Positions 44,754 through 55,960 of a stretch of 64,000 nucleotides of DNA are shown here, piece after piece. A program made the translations under genes and the position numbers. Origin of the DNA: Cycas panzhihuaensis (lineage: Eukaryota > Cycadophyta); the NCBI GenBank assembly GCA_023213395.1, contig CM041465.1, positions 78,995,741 through 79,059,740 on the forward strand, written 5' to 3'. The notes below the pieces were generated by a model. That model was not told where the DNA came from and did not search any database. It saw only the letters and a list, made by a program, of their open reading frames with translations. Within the stretch, counting starts at the first letter, position 1, and every line of letters starts with the position of its first letter.

Positions 44754-44956
44754 GAAGCCTTTTTTTTATAAAGTGTCCATTTTGGTATTTATAAATAAAG
44801 GAGACCCCTAACTCATGATGTATGTAATATTATCGTCTCATGATGGGTTAAAATCTAATTTTTGCACTTTAATGTCTAACAAACTTGCCATCTACTATAA
44901 TTGATCTATTGTTTTTGATATAATTTCTACTGAATATTTGTTTTGGGTCCACTACA
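44653..44956 (+). repeat. 3' LTR of old Gypsy-type element
   Basis: TGTAATAATTAG to CCACTACA, aligning with 21832-22105. An ATT microsatellite of about 13 units (44713-44752) makes it 30 bases longer than the 5' copy. Confidence 0.75.
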
Positions 44957-45005
44957 AAAATTTTTCCACTCATTCAATAAGCATTAATTGGAATGTGTGC
45001 ATTTT

Positions 45006-45420
45006 TGTTACATAACCACCTATGATCTATGAAACTTGCCTGTATGCACATGTGACCAAGGCTTCTGGTGATTAGTGGTAGTCATTCACTTGTGTGTGCA
45101 TGGGACCGTTTGTGACTACTAATAGAATTGAAGACCATTTGTCCTGCCAATGGTGTTGATCAAAAGAAGGCCTCTTTTGTCTATTTAAGGCCTGATTTTT
45201 GTAAAGGAAGGTGGTTGTGTATTTTATATCTCATATGAGATTGCACTTTGGTACACTTTGGTTCTCTTAAGTTTTCTTTGGTGTCCTTGTAAGTTCTTAA
45301 TTTATGTACTTTTGCATTCTCCATAAATAAAAGTGGAGTGGTTCTTTTCGCCTCCATATTGTGTCTTTTGCATCATTTGCATTGCAAGATTAAGGAAGGT
45401 CATCGCAAAGGAATCTTCCA
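45006..45420 (+). repeat. 5' LTR of old chromodomain Gypsy
   Basis: TGTTACATAACCACC to GAATCTTCCA, followed by the primer site TGGTATCAATGC at 45423. It has a TATTTAAGGCC promoter-like box near 45181 and an AATAAA signal near 45326. Confidence 0.88.
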
Positions 45421-45422
45421 TG

Positions 45423-46776
45423 TGGTATCAATGCTTTGTTACAAATCCACCCAAGAAGCTAATCAATAGGAAAAGCGAAAAAAAAAAAAAAAATTCCCCT
45501 TGGTGAAATTTTGAAACCCTCTCCTACTTTTATTTTTCTAACTTTTGCACTATTATTATTTTCTAAAATTCAACAATCAGCTGCAAGTAGGTAGAAAGCT
45601 CCCCCCCTCCCATATCCCCTAGTTGTAGGTAAAGACCTTGTATTAGGGCTCTTTAAAAATAATAGGGATATATCATTTTTGGCCTAGCATATGTGGATAT
45701 GTGCCCGTGAGTGAAGCAAAATAAATAATACTACTTATATAGGTCTTAGACAGAACCTGGCTATGGGATTGAACCTCCACGTACCTTTGGGTATATTGGA
45801 GGACCCTTATAGGTTCCCCTGCCTTACCTAGAATAGGAAAAATTGTTGGCCGCCTATCCTCTATAGTGCACCAGTTAGAGGTCAACTCTAGGAAGTTATT
45901 CCTCATGAACACCCTAGCATAGCTATCACAGCTACCGGTATGGATTTCCTCCATAGTTGATACTATAAGAGATTGGGTTGAGTAGTAGTAACGATTGGGA
46001 AGTTTATCGAGGGGCCTGTAGAACCAAGTACCCCCATAGTTGAAATTATGCCCAAAGAAGAGGGTTATACAAATAATAAAATGCAAATTCCATCAAAAGA
46101 ACCTTAAAGACAAGACACCTTTAAGATTGGAAGTAGCCATAACCAAAATCTGCAAGCAAATGTTACTATGATAGCACTAGTCGACAAAAGTTGTGACAAC
46201 ACTAAATCACCATAACTTGCACTTAGTCTTGACAGTAGTCCTTCCTATCCAAACCTTCAACCCAATTTATGATTCCCACACCTGGTTTTTAAGTCCAGAG
46301 TCTGGCTCCAAAACAAAATAAAAAAGAAGAAGGTAGCCATCACCTGATCAACAAGGTCACTTCAAGAAATACTTATCTGATTCAAACCAAACCTGCACCA
46401 GTAGGCTAGATATTATTTTAAAATAGAGTATTGGGCTAAAAATATTACCCTAGTTACATATGCCTCTTATTTTAATCAATGTGTCATGCTGATCATTTTA
46501 GGCTAGCTCAAGTTAAACCCTATTTTTCAACGAAAAACATGTGGGACCCATTGGCTAAAAAATCATACATAATCTCACCTACATCATTCAAATGAGTTAA
46601 TTGCACTCATCAAAATGAATTAAGTGGGATTGTTACTTAATCTTCACCCTAGATACACATTTGTACCCAGGAGGCTCGTCTACCTATTTCCCCTTTCATG
46701 AAACAACCTTCTTCTAGATTTATTCCCCTTTTCATAATTTCCCTTAACACTTCTTACAACACTAGATTATTCTTCA
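45423..46776 (+). other. Leader of old chromodomain Gypsy
   Basis: About 1.35 kb without gag motifs on the plus strand. It contains a poly-A run (45479-45493) and an open frame of 137 residues on the opposite strand (listed separately). Nothing else is recognised. Confidence 0.6.
45673..46086 (-). other. Unidentified antisense ORF, 137 codons
   Basis: A continuous minus-strand frame lies in the leader of the decayed Gypsy, where sense frames are full of stops. It starts MHFIICITLFFGHNFNYGG and includes RRPTIFPILGKAGEPIRV and SKTYISSIIYFASLTGTYP. The N-terminus is hydrophobic. Antisense frames upstream of gag are known in some Gypsy lineages (Grande/Tat type), but this element is a chromovirus and I see no similarity. 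It may be chance or an older insertion. Confidence 0.3.
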
Positions 46777-47116
46777 ATGGCCCCACCCATGCAAGCCGAT
46801 CGCATCCAAGTGTTAGAAGCACACTTTGAGGGAATATCTCAAAGGATTGCATACTTTCGAGGAATGTCTCCAAGCATAGCTACTCTGTCATAAGAAATGA
46901 TAGAGTTGAGATAGACCATACAATAGATATAGGACTAGAGTGACCAATGATTGGATGACATGGACTAGAAATTTGATAAGATACTATGACAACTGGTGAT
47001 CAACTCTAGTAATCTATCTACCTCCAACCCAAAAGGCCCATCACCACCACCTATTGGAGCGTTGCCCCCTCCTTTATGCAGGCATCTATAATTTAATCAC
47101 AATATTACAGTCTCAA

Positions 47117-47121
47117 CTTTT
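47117..47121. repeat. Left target site duplication CTTTT
   Basis: CTTTT before TGTTAGATATG recurs at 47538-47542. Confidence 0.8.
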
Positions 47122-47537
47122 TGTTAGATATGATGAACACTTTGCAAGTGTTACATGGGTATAGGCGTTACATCGACTCCCTTTGTGGGCCTCGAAAAAA
47201 ATTTTTGGGTGTCTTATGGGGGTTTTTGTCAGCCCATGGTTTATGCCCATTGTATTGTAAAACTGCAAGGTGATATCTTGTAACGTTGTGTCTATATGTT
47301 CTTATGTAACAACACATGTAAAAAGGTGGGATGAGTCTTTGATGAGTCGATGAAAAGAGTTGGGGTTTATTCATCTCTCTAATTCTTTAGTTGTTGCTCA
47401 GATTAATAAAAGGTCTATGCTTAGACTTGAATCTCTTGGTGTTCTTTATTATGTACTTGGCTTGTTTATACTATTTATTCTTTGCATGGTTTAGACTTCT
47501 ATTATCACATTGCTTCTGCGGTTATATTTTCTCTTCA
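47122..47537. mobile_element. Solo LTR of an unidentified family
   Basis: 416 bases starting TGTTAGATATG and ending TTCTCTTCA, flanked by CTTTT on both sides. It has AATAAAAGG near 47404, and removing it restores a continuous Gypsy gag. No internal sequence remains, so it probably arose by recombination between two LTRs of a longer element. By orientation of TG...CA either strand is possible; the AATAAA signal favours plus. Confidence 0.8.
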
Positions 47538-47542
47538 CTTTT
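47538..47542. repeat. Right target site duplication CTTTT
   Basis: Direct repeat of 47117-47121. Confidence 0.8.
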
Positions 47543-48359
47543 GACCCTAATCTTAATAGGATTCTTCACAAAGTTGGAGTTCTACTTCTCCTTGAATCCT
47601 ATGTCCCCAACTAATTAGATAACATTTGCCTCAATCCATCTAGAGGGGAAAGCACACCATTGGTTTTGTTGGTGGCAACATGAGAACCCATTTGTCCAAA
47701 CATTGGGACAATTCTGTCAGAGTTCTTTTGAACAATGTGATGATGCCTGGAACAACTCCTTCTTTAGGCAACTCACTCGGCTAAAGCAGATAGCATTAGT
47801 AGAGGCTTGTAGGGACAAATTACAAGAGTTACACACTTGGGTTTCCCATTCACTTGATCGGGGCATGCTCATTGGCACCTATGTGTTGAGACTCTATGAG
47901 CACATCTATATATGCTTAAAGGCAACATCCTTACTCAACCTAAGGGAGGCCATGTCCAAAGCCAAAGCAATTAAGGTCAAGTTTGTGGCAGAGCAAGCAA
48001 CAACATTTAGGCGAGATTCCACATGGTGTCAACAACCTCGATTTTCCAACTAGCAGCACTAGCGACTCAAAACCAAGGAAATGCAACAATTAGCTATAGA
48101 ACTGACAACTGACTCAATCCATGTTTTAACAATGGAAGCAAATTGGCGTATGAAGGATGGCCTATGGGTCAAGTGTTCAGAGAAATGGGTCCTTGGACAC
48201 ATGAAGGTGTACAAAAGCAAAGTGGATAATCTTCACAATTAACCTTACTTTGGATGAGGACTCTGATTCCGAGAATGAACCTGATGAGGAGCCCCCCCAA
48301 GAATTCCTTCCTAATCCCTAACCAGAAGTTTCCTTGATTGTTATCACATCCACATTTTG

Positions 48360-48780
48360 CCTAGAACCCTTCTAAGTAAAAGGACAAATCAAGAAGACCC
48401 CTATTGCAATCTTGATTAAAGGTGGCATGCCATTAAATTTGATAGACATCTCCTTAGTAAGACAACTAAACCTTTACATTATTCCCAAAACTGAGTTTAC
48501 CTATTCTTTACTAGGCCACCAAACCCTGGACTGTGCTAGTACTTCAAAAAATGTGATGGCACATATTGGTTCCAATCGCCTAGTTGATGACTTTTATGCC
48601 TTATCCATAGGAGGATTAGGCACAATACTTGGAGTTTATGGCTCCAAACACTCAGCACATATAGTATCAATAACTCTCCTAATAATCCCTTCATCTTGTT
48701 TATGGACACTATGGGCCAAACTCATAAATTGTATGGCATCCAATCTCCCCCCAACAAAGTCATCTCCTCAAATTGATTAA
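48360..48780 (+). pseudogene. Gypsy protease, active site lost
   Basis: KGQIKKTPIAILIKGGMPLN followed by LIDISLVRQLNL corresponds to the retropepsin-like start, with Lys-Gly-Gly where the family has Asp-Ser-Gly. ALSIGGLGTILGVYGSKH matches the later V-L-G-V-x-W-L region in a degraded form. The catalytic residue is missing. Confidence 0.7.
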
Positions 48781-48849
48781 GGAAGCACTCGACCAATAGT
48801 CTTGGATATATAGTCCACATTAACAACATCCAACCTCAATAGACCATTC

Positions 48850-49800
48850 ACCTAGACATTCAGGCTCTCCTATTGAAGTATCAATTGGTATCTGCCCCAT
48901 TGTCCAACACACCCTCGCTAGACTATGATTTTCATCACTCCATCGAACTCAAAATTCCCCATGACCCCATTAGCTTAAGTCCCTACCAAAATTTGTTTTT
49001 CTAGAAAAATGAAATTGAGAAAGTTACAAATGAACTAATGGGCATGGATATTATCCAAACAAGCAAAAATCCCTATGCGACACCAATTGTCCTTATACGA
49101 AAAAAAGATGGTTCATTTTGACTCTGTGTACATTATCAAGAGCTCAATAAAGTCACAATAAAAAACAAGTTCCCAATCCCTAGGATCGATGACATGCTTG
49201 ACGAGATTCATAATGTTGCTATCTTTTCCAAACTCGATCTTTAGTCTAGTTATTACCAAATCTCGATCACCCTTGAAAATCATCAAAAGATTGCCTTCAG
49301 GACACACCACAGGCACTTTGAGTTCCAAGTGATGCCATTTGGATTATGTAACATTTAGACCACATTCCAAGCCTTAATGAATAAAATTTTTAGGCCTTGT
49401 CTACGAAAGTTCATCATTGTTTTCTTCGACAACATCCTTATTTATAGTTCTTGTATGAATCACTACCTTCGATATTTGGAAATGATTCTTCAAATCCTCA
49501 ACCAGCATTAGTTGTATGCAAAACTTTCTAAGTGTGAATTTGGTAGATCTGAATCACAGTACTTAGGCCACATCATCTTAGTTGAAGGTGTCTGAATCAA
49601 CCCAGACAAAATCTCAATTATCACCACTTGGTCTATCCCCAAGAATCTCACATATATGCAAGCCTTCCTAGGCCTCATAGGGTTCTATCATCATTTTGTT
49701 CAAAACTATGCTTCATTGGCTACCCCACTGACCAACTTACTTCAAAAAGACTTGTTCCAACGGTCCCCTACGACAACAAACACTTTCAACTCACCTCAAA
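48850..49800 (+). pseudogene. Gypsy reverse transcriptase (heavily broken)
   Basis: Recognisable blocks are [74 protein letters not shown] and, at about 49419, VFFDNILIYSS, where the second catalytic aspartate is Asn. FLGLIGFYHHFVQNYASLAT marks the start of the connection. Stops are frequent. Confidence 0.88.
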
Positions 49801-51100
49801 ACTATTATGACATCCACTCTGGTCCTTGCCATGCTCAATTTTTTGCTACCCTTTTATCTTGAATGCAATGCCTTAGGTTTCATAGCAGGTGTCGTTCTCA
49901 TGCAAAATTTTCATCCCATCACAATTGAAAGCCAAAAACTCAAGAACCATGAGGGTCAATTATCCACCTATTAGAAAGAGATGAAAGCAATCCTGCACAT
50001 AATAAACAAGTGGTGTCAATACCTCTTTGGCTCTCTAAGTTTTCCATCTTAACTAATAACCATAGCCTTTGTCACCTATTAGACCAACTAGTGTTATCTG
50101 AAAAGCATGCCAAATGGATTGATCGCTTATAGGTATTCAATTTTACAATCAACTATAAGAAGGGAAAAGGCAATATTGTTACTAATTCCTTCTCCCCTCT
50201 CCCTTCTAGTAGTGACACTTCCTTAAAACCCCTTATCCATGCTATTTTTGCACCTCAATTGACCTACTTAAAGAATTTGGTGACTAAAAACCAAGCCTAA
50301 TTAGACTATTCCCAATGGGTTTCCAAATCCCAAAATCAAAGGGACTGGTCCACTCACAACCTACTTTCATACAAAAACAGCATTTTCGTCCACCCAACAT
50401 CCACCTTTATCTCTCGCATCTTGAAAAAATACCACTCCACTCCTATAGGGGTCACTCAGGTTTTGACAAAACATAACGACGTATTCATGAAAATTTTTAT
50501 TGGCCACATATGAAACCTTCCATCCTCACATTCATCACAAAATGCGACACATGCTAGAGAAATAAGATAGACACTAAGGCCCAACCCAGACTACTTCAGG
50601 CGCTACATATTCTCCAAGGAAAATGGCAAGATATTATCATAGATTTTATTAGAAGACTATCGTTATCCATCAAATATGATTCGATTTGGGTCATAACTGA
50701 TAGACTAACTAAATATGCCCATTTCTACCAACCCATACATTGTGTAAGGCAACCTGCCTTGTCGATTTCTACATCCAAACTATATTTTGCCTTCATGAGT
50801 TCCCATCCGCTATAGTATGTGACTGTGATTGCAAGTTTACTAGCATGTTTTCGAAAGAACCTTTTAGAGCAGCAAGAAACTCATTCAATATGAGTTTGAC
50901 CTATCATCCTTAAATAGATGGCCAATCAAAAGCCCTTAACAAAACACTGGAGACTTACCTATAATGCTTCGCCTCTAATCACCAAGCCAAATGGACCTCT
51001 TGGCTAGCCCTCACAAAATATTAGTATAATTCTTCTTATCATTTAGGCATCAACATGTTTACGGCTATCCCTCACCATCCCATCACGCATTAGCAACCAA
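49801..51100 (+). pseudogene. Gypsy RNase H and integrase (heavily broken)
   Basis: RNase H traces include PFYLECNALGFIAGVVLMQ (about 49850) and FNFTINYKKGKGNIVTNS (about 50138). Integrase traces are WQDIIIDFIRRLSLSIKYDS (about 50630), ITDRLTKYAHFY and a Y-H-P-x-x-D-G-Q-S block near 50910. Several frameshifts and stops prevent tracing the D-D-E triad completely. Confidence 0.8.
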
Positions 51101-51515
51101 CCTCCAAACTGCATTTGTCTAGTAGAAACTCCAAGGTATGGACCAAATCCTCACTGCCCTGAAACACAACCTAGACATAGCACAAAATTGTATGAAACAA
51201 CTTTTTGACTGCCACCATTCCAATCGCTCCTTTTCCATTGGTGCCCTTTTCTTCCTTTGTCTCTAACTCTACGAACAACAGTCCCGTAAGAGCCATAAAA
51301 GTAAGAATCTTAGCCCATGTTACTATGGACCATACAAAATACTTCAATGAATTCGTGAAGTTGCCTATGCCCTTGAACTACCGTTTGATACCAAAATCCA
51401 TAATGTCTTTCATGTTTCATACCTCAAGAAGTGCCTTGGTAATGATACCATATCCTAAACAACAATGTCAATCCTCAATAAAGAGAAACTTCTCACCACA
51501 CCAATAAAGTAGATT

Positions 51516-51660
51516 TTGGCTAGTCAACAATGTCACCTCCGCAATAAGACCATCTCTGAATACTTGGTACAATGGGATGGCTATGAACAAGATGAAGCAA
51601 CTTGGAAATTTGTTGAATTTATCAAGCAATTATCCATAACTTCTTCACTTTCAGAACTCA
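51516..51660 (+). pseudogene. Chromodomain of old Gypsy
   Basis: The frame reads LRNKTISEYLVQWDGYEQDE followed by ATWKFVEFIKQ, the beta-strand and helix of a chromodomain (Y-L-V-Q-W, A-T-W). It precedes the polypurine tract GAGGAGGAAGACC at 51669-51680 and the 3' LTR. Confidence 0.85.
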
Positions 51661-51680
51661 ACATCTCGAGGAGGAAGACC

Positions 51681-52088
51681 TATTACATAACCACTTGCAT
51701 TCTATGGAACTTGGCTGCGCATGCACATGTGGCCAAGCCTCCCAATGGTTGGTGGTAGTCATTAATTTGTGTGCGCAGGACCATTTGTGACTACCAATAG
51801 AATCGAAAACCATTTGTCTCACCAATAACATTGGTTGGAAGAAGGCCTCTTTTGTCTATTTAAGGCCTAATGTTTGTAAAGGAAGGTTGTTGTGTATTTT
51901 GTATCGTGTATGAGATTGTACTTCAGTATACTTTGGTGCTCAAGTTTTCTTTGGTGCCCTGGTAAGTGCTTAATCTGTGGACTTTTGCATCTTCCATAAA
52001 TAAACGTGGTTCTTTTCGCCTCCATATTGTGTCTTTTGCATTATTTACATTGCAAGATTGAGAAAGATCACCGGAAAGGAACCTTCCA
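51681..52088 (+). repeat. 3' LTR of old chromodomain Gypsy
   Basis: TATTACATAACCAC to GAACCTTCCA, aligning with 45006-45420 with about 15% differences and small gaps. The first dinucleotide is TA where the 5' copy has TG. Confidence 0.88.
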
Positions 52089-53902
52089 ACTTCTCTAACT
52101 GCAATACAAAAAAATCAAATTGCACAATGGAAATGGGAACTAACAAAACAAAGAATACCAAATATCGTCACTTTGAGAAGAGAGGGAAAATAATATCATA
52201 GTTATTACCATGTAATTTGTTAGGACTAGATATTTCATATGTAATTGTGAAACATATATCATGTAGATGTAGAGGTTGCATACCATGCGAATGCTTTGTA
52301 TGTAACATGTTACTGAGCAGTTAGTGTGATGTAATAAGTTGTTGGTAAAAGGATGAATAAAGTACTGGAGTATAATAGATTCTTTAAATTTTATAAAGGG
52401 GCTTACTTCAAAACTTGGATCATTATAATTTATAGTTTGTGTTATAGTCTAGTCTAAATAGTGTATTGCGGGTCCCAATAGGATAAAAATGGACTTTATA
52501 ATCTTAATATTTGAGATATGTTTAGCCTTAAAGTAGAGATTATGTAGCAAAAGCTCATCTCATATTTCTTCAAGCTATCTTAAAATGATTCACCATTCTT
52601 AAATGATATATGATAGTGAAGAGTTATGTGTATTGAGCAAAGGAGAACTTAATGAAATTGAGCCTAGTTTACCCTCATTGTCATGGAAAGGGTAGATTTT
52701 TATTGGGGCACATTTATGAGGTCAAGCTAGGTCTACTTTGTCTTGGAAGAATAGCTTTGCTATAAAAAGGCAAGAAGAATCTCACTATTATATCATGACT
52801 CGAAGTGATCACTTCCTATGTTCTTTCGACAATTTTTGCAAATTTGGATAACAAGAGTAGTGGGTTGTGCAATGACTCCAACAACTCATAATATAGGTAT
52901 AATGGTCCCTAGAGGTAGTATAACAAGACAAACAAAAGGTCACATGAATTATATATTCAAGAGATTATTTTTGCCTTAATGTCTAACACAATTTTGGATA
53001 GTTTTAGGAGATATGTATTCCCTAAAACTTACTTTATATTTATGTTAATCCCCACTTGTTTTCTTTTTTTTTTTTTATTGATGATTGACACTCGGTCTTT
53101 CTCAAGGCTAACTACTACTCATCAATTATAGTCATTTTGCTAGTTTTTCAGCCCGTGGTTGGTTTCTCCTTATATGGCTAGAACAATCTTAGCAATGATG
53201 GTTCCATGTAGAACATTCCTACAAGTAAGTACAACATATTCACATCAAGGAGGCACTCATGCACCATGATTCCTCATAACTCTAAATTGCATTGGAGAAT
53301 GGCTAGATGTTTATACCTAGTTCTCGCATCAAATTTGATCATTAGAATTCCATTTTCAATAGTTCTAATAAGTGTCATTACACAAAAGACACACCTCATT
53401 ACAAACACCTATTCTTAAAAATTAATTACCAATCCTTATTAATACTTCTTAAGAAATAATTATTACTCATGGATTAATCAAAATGTTGATTTTTTTGTTA
53501 TTTGATCATGGCCTGCTCCTACTATTCGATTGTGTCTTGTTATTCCACCATGGCCTATTCCCATAATCCAATAGGTTTTCCACACATCTATACTATGGTA
53601 CAAAATTTGGTGAGCATCCCTACTCATACTTGGGTGCTAAAATTGTAAAAATGTTTAGATTAAGTCTCTCCCTCCTCATTTTGCTTCAATTGTTCTTGTA
53701 GCTCTAGGATTAAAACTTGTTTTTTATCCATTCTTGCTTGTAATTTCTTTATAGAGGCATCTTGAGTAAGGAAATTCACATCATATTCCTAACTGTTCTT
53801 AGCAAAGTTTTTCATCCCTTGTCGCTTCCATCTCATCCAAGAATGTATTTTTTCTCTCTAATTCATCATCCAATCTTAGAATTTGTTCTTTTAATCCCTT
53901 AT

Positions 53903-53938
<36 letters not shown>
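52089..53938. other. Gene-free stretch ending in a microsatellite
   Basis: No coding similarity was seen on either strand. The right end is a TC repeat (53903-53920) followed by a TA repeat (53921-53938), and the minus-strand Copia inserted only 5 bases beyond it. Confidence 0.6.
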
Positions 53939-53943
53939 ATTCA
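53939..53943. repeat. Left target site duplication ATTCA
   Basis: ATTCA before 53944 recurs at 60407-60411. Confidence 0.93.
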
Positions 53944-54523
53944 TGTTGACAATGGGCATTAGGCCACATTGATCCCAAGATCATAAATATAATCACAATA
54001 CAATAAATGCATGAAAGCATGAGAGCATAAAAGCATAAACTGAAATATAGGAGCAAGAGAAAATGATACCCAATATGTGGAGTTGGAATTGGTCCAACCT
54101 CCCAAGTAGAAAACAGCTTGATTAGCAAACTGATAGCATAACAATACAACTCCAGCTCTCCTCTTATGGACAATGAGGAGAGGTCTCCTTATATAGAGTG
54201 AAGTGGAAGGCCTAAGGCCTTGGATGTTTGACAAGTGTCAAACATCCAAGATACATCACATGGATCATGAGCAAAAGTGCTTGGATCCTCACCTAAGGCC
54301 TTGGATGTTTGACAAGTGTCAAACATCCAAGATACATCACTTGGAATATTCAAACAAGTGCATGAGGGTCCATTGACCCTTTTGTGACAACGTTGTGTCA
54401 CTAGAAAGAATGTGGGTGTGCACTTTATCACTTAAGTGATAAGTCACCCCTAAAGTATAAAGTGCATATATTACACGAAAAATAAATGTACATTCACTTA
54501 ACATTTAAACATAAGGTTTAACA
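53944..54523 (-). repeat. 3' LTR of minus-strand family A Copia
   Basis: 580 bases. The minus strand starts TGTTAAACCTTATG and ends CCATTGTCAACA. It holds two copies of the 32-base palindrome (54219-54250 and 54300-54331), 81 bases apart, where the 14164 LTR has one. Confidence 0.95.
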
Positions 54524-54538
54524 CCCCCTTCATTTACA
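54524..54538 (-). promoter_or_regulatory. Polypurine tract of minus-strand family A Copia
   Basis: On the minus strand AAATGAAGGGGG directly precedes the LTR start, identical in layout to 19558-19572. Confidence 0.85.
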
Positions 54539-54559
54539 ATGTTAAGTCGGACACCAAGA

Positions 54560-55137
54560 CCATCTCTAAATTTTACAAATTTGTCTCTACCAAGTGGCTT
54601 GGTAAAGATATCTTCCGTCTGTTGCTCCGTTGGTCGATATTGAAGTGTGATCTCACCACTGTGTACATGCTCCCTGATGAAATGGTGGTGAACTTCAATA
54701 TGCTTGGTCCGTGGAAAGATTCTTGGTTAGCTTGAGGACACTCGATTGTCACAATGAAGGAAATCCAAGCTCACCAAGAATCGATAGCCTCACAGTCCCC
54801 GACGCAGCCTTTTGTATTGCTTCAGTGGAGGACAAGGTAACATTTGGTTGCTTCTTGCAACTCCATGAAACAGCTGCTGAACCAAGGGTAAAACAGTAAC
54901 CCGAGGTAGATTTTACGCTATCCCGGCATCTCGCCTAATCGTAATCGAGAACCCCTCCAAAGTGAAGTTCTCCTTATGTACATACTCAAGTCCAAGTGCA
55001 ATGTTCCTTTGATATACTTGAGTATGCGTCTTTCGCATTCCGGTGTATTTGATTGGGTTGAGACATGTAACGTGAGCAAATCCCAACAAAGAATGAAATA
55101 TCCGAGTGTTGGTGAGATAAATGAGACTCCCAATCAA
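54560..55137 (-). pseudogene. Copia RNase H, family A (broken)
   Basis: Minus-strand residues include GSLIYLTNTRIFHSLLGFAH, ISKEHCTWT-type connection remnants, LGLEYVHKENFTLEGFS and HFGSTEAIQ-like traces. The continuation toward 54600 keeps the DIFTKPLGRDKF block. Frames change at least three times, so the domain is dead. Confidence 0.82.
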
Positions 55138-55960
55138 CCGCAGAAGTGTGGGATCTGTGGTGTAGCTTCCTCATTGAGAGAAAGCTTGGTGCCGCTCTCC
55201 ATGGGTGTAGGCGCCTCTTGCGCATCCGAATCTCTGCAAGATGTCCCAAGAATATTTTGCTTGGGAAATGAAGATATAGCCCCGTCACGCCATACCTCAA
55301 AGCCTAGAAAGTAATGGAGAAGTCCAAGATCGGTCATCTCAAAACTTCTCTTCAAATCATTTTGGAGAACATTGATGAGCTTAGTGTCATCACCGTAATC
55401 ACTAAGTCATCTACATACAAGGCAATATAAGTGACATGGTGATGGTCATGTTTGATGTACAAGTTTGGATCGGATGTGGATCGATGAAACCCATGTCTCA
55501 AAAGTATTCATCGATTTTTGCATACCATGCCCTAGGAGCTTGCTTCAAGCCATACAAAGCCTTCTTGAGGCGACATACCAAATGCTCCTTGCCTTGTTCC
55601 TTGTAACGGAGGTTGCTCCAAGTATACCTCCTCTTGAAGATCGCCATTGAGGAAGGCGCTCTTCACGTCCATCGATATCTGACCCATTTGCATTGTGCGG
55701 CTAGGGCCAAGAGAAGTCGATGGTGTTCATATTTGTGCAAAGGTCTCCTCGTAATCAATTCCTTCTTGTTGTTTAAATCCCTTTGCTACAAGTCTTGCTT
55801 TTGTCGCTTGAGTGTCCCATCGAATGGACTTTGGTTTTGTAGACCCATTTACAACCGATTGCTGTTTGTGTGGAGGCAATTCGACCAAGTCCCAAGTACC
55901 ATTCTTATGAATGGATTGAATCTCCTCATCCATGGACTTTCCAATTATCACTTTGTGAAG
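55138..55960 (-). pseudogene. Copia reverse transcriptase, family A (core present, broken)
   Basis: From right to left on the minus strand: MDEEIQSIHKNGTWDLVELP, KARLVAKGFKQQEGIDYEET, then frameshifted KKALYGLKQAPRAWYAKIDE (about 55570-55505) and the Y-V-D-D-L-V box at 55400-55417. FEMTDLGLLHYFLGFEVWRD ends the domain near 55270. This is the segment absent from the 14164-20096 copy and gives the reference for that deletion. Confidence 0.88.

Larger units (their letters stand above)
21832..44956 (+). mobile_element. Old Gypsy-type element split by two large insertions
   Basis: Related LTRs lie at 21832-22105 and 44653-44956 in the same orientation. The first is followed by a tRNA-iMet-like primer site and the second is preceded by a purine tract. 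Between them, after removing the inserted Gypsy (22937-28716) and the Copia nest (30626-44190), about 3.2 kb of own sequence remains: 22106-22936, 28722-30625 and 44191-44652. That sequence contains gag-like but no clear pol motifs. Either pol was deleted or this is a large non-autonomous element. LTR divergence is above 20% by eye, the highest in this nest. Confidence 0.7.
46777..48054 (+). pseudogene. Gypsy gag, interrupted by solo LTR
   Basis: ATG 46777 gives MAPPMQADRIQVLEAHFEGI, then several stops. The frame is cut at 47121 by a solo LTR and resumes at 47543. The gag domain follows: TFASIHLEGKAHHWFCWWQ (about 47625) and FFRQLTRLKQIALVEACRDK (47755-47815), ending near 48054. The LEGKAHHW block is typical of chromovirus gag. 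No zinc knuckle is seen downstream, although this lineage usually has one. Confidence 0.82.
45006..52088 (+). mobile_element. Old chromodomain Gypsy element with a solo LTR inside
   Basis: LTRs at 45006-45420 and 51681-52088 enclose a primer site, leader, gag, protease, RT, RNase H, integrase and chromodomain remnants in chromovirus order. LTR divergence is about 15% by eye, and coding decay is heavy. Flanks ATTTT and ACTTC do not form a convincing duplication. A foreign 416-base solo LTR interrupts gag. This is a different family from the Gypsy at 22937-28716. Confidence 0.9.

Noticed and set aside
45006-52088. Target duplication for the old chromodomain Gypsy (ATTTT against ACTTC)
   Set aside because: Only three of five bases agree, which is not above chance.
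54189-54431. Minus-strand open frame with a repeated CQTSKALG segment, also at 60072-60314
   Set aside because: It is the duplicated palindrome of the LTR read in one frame; not a protein.
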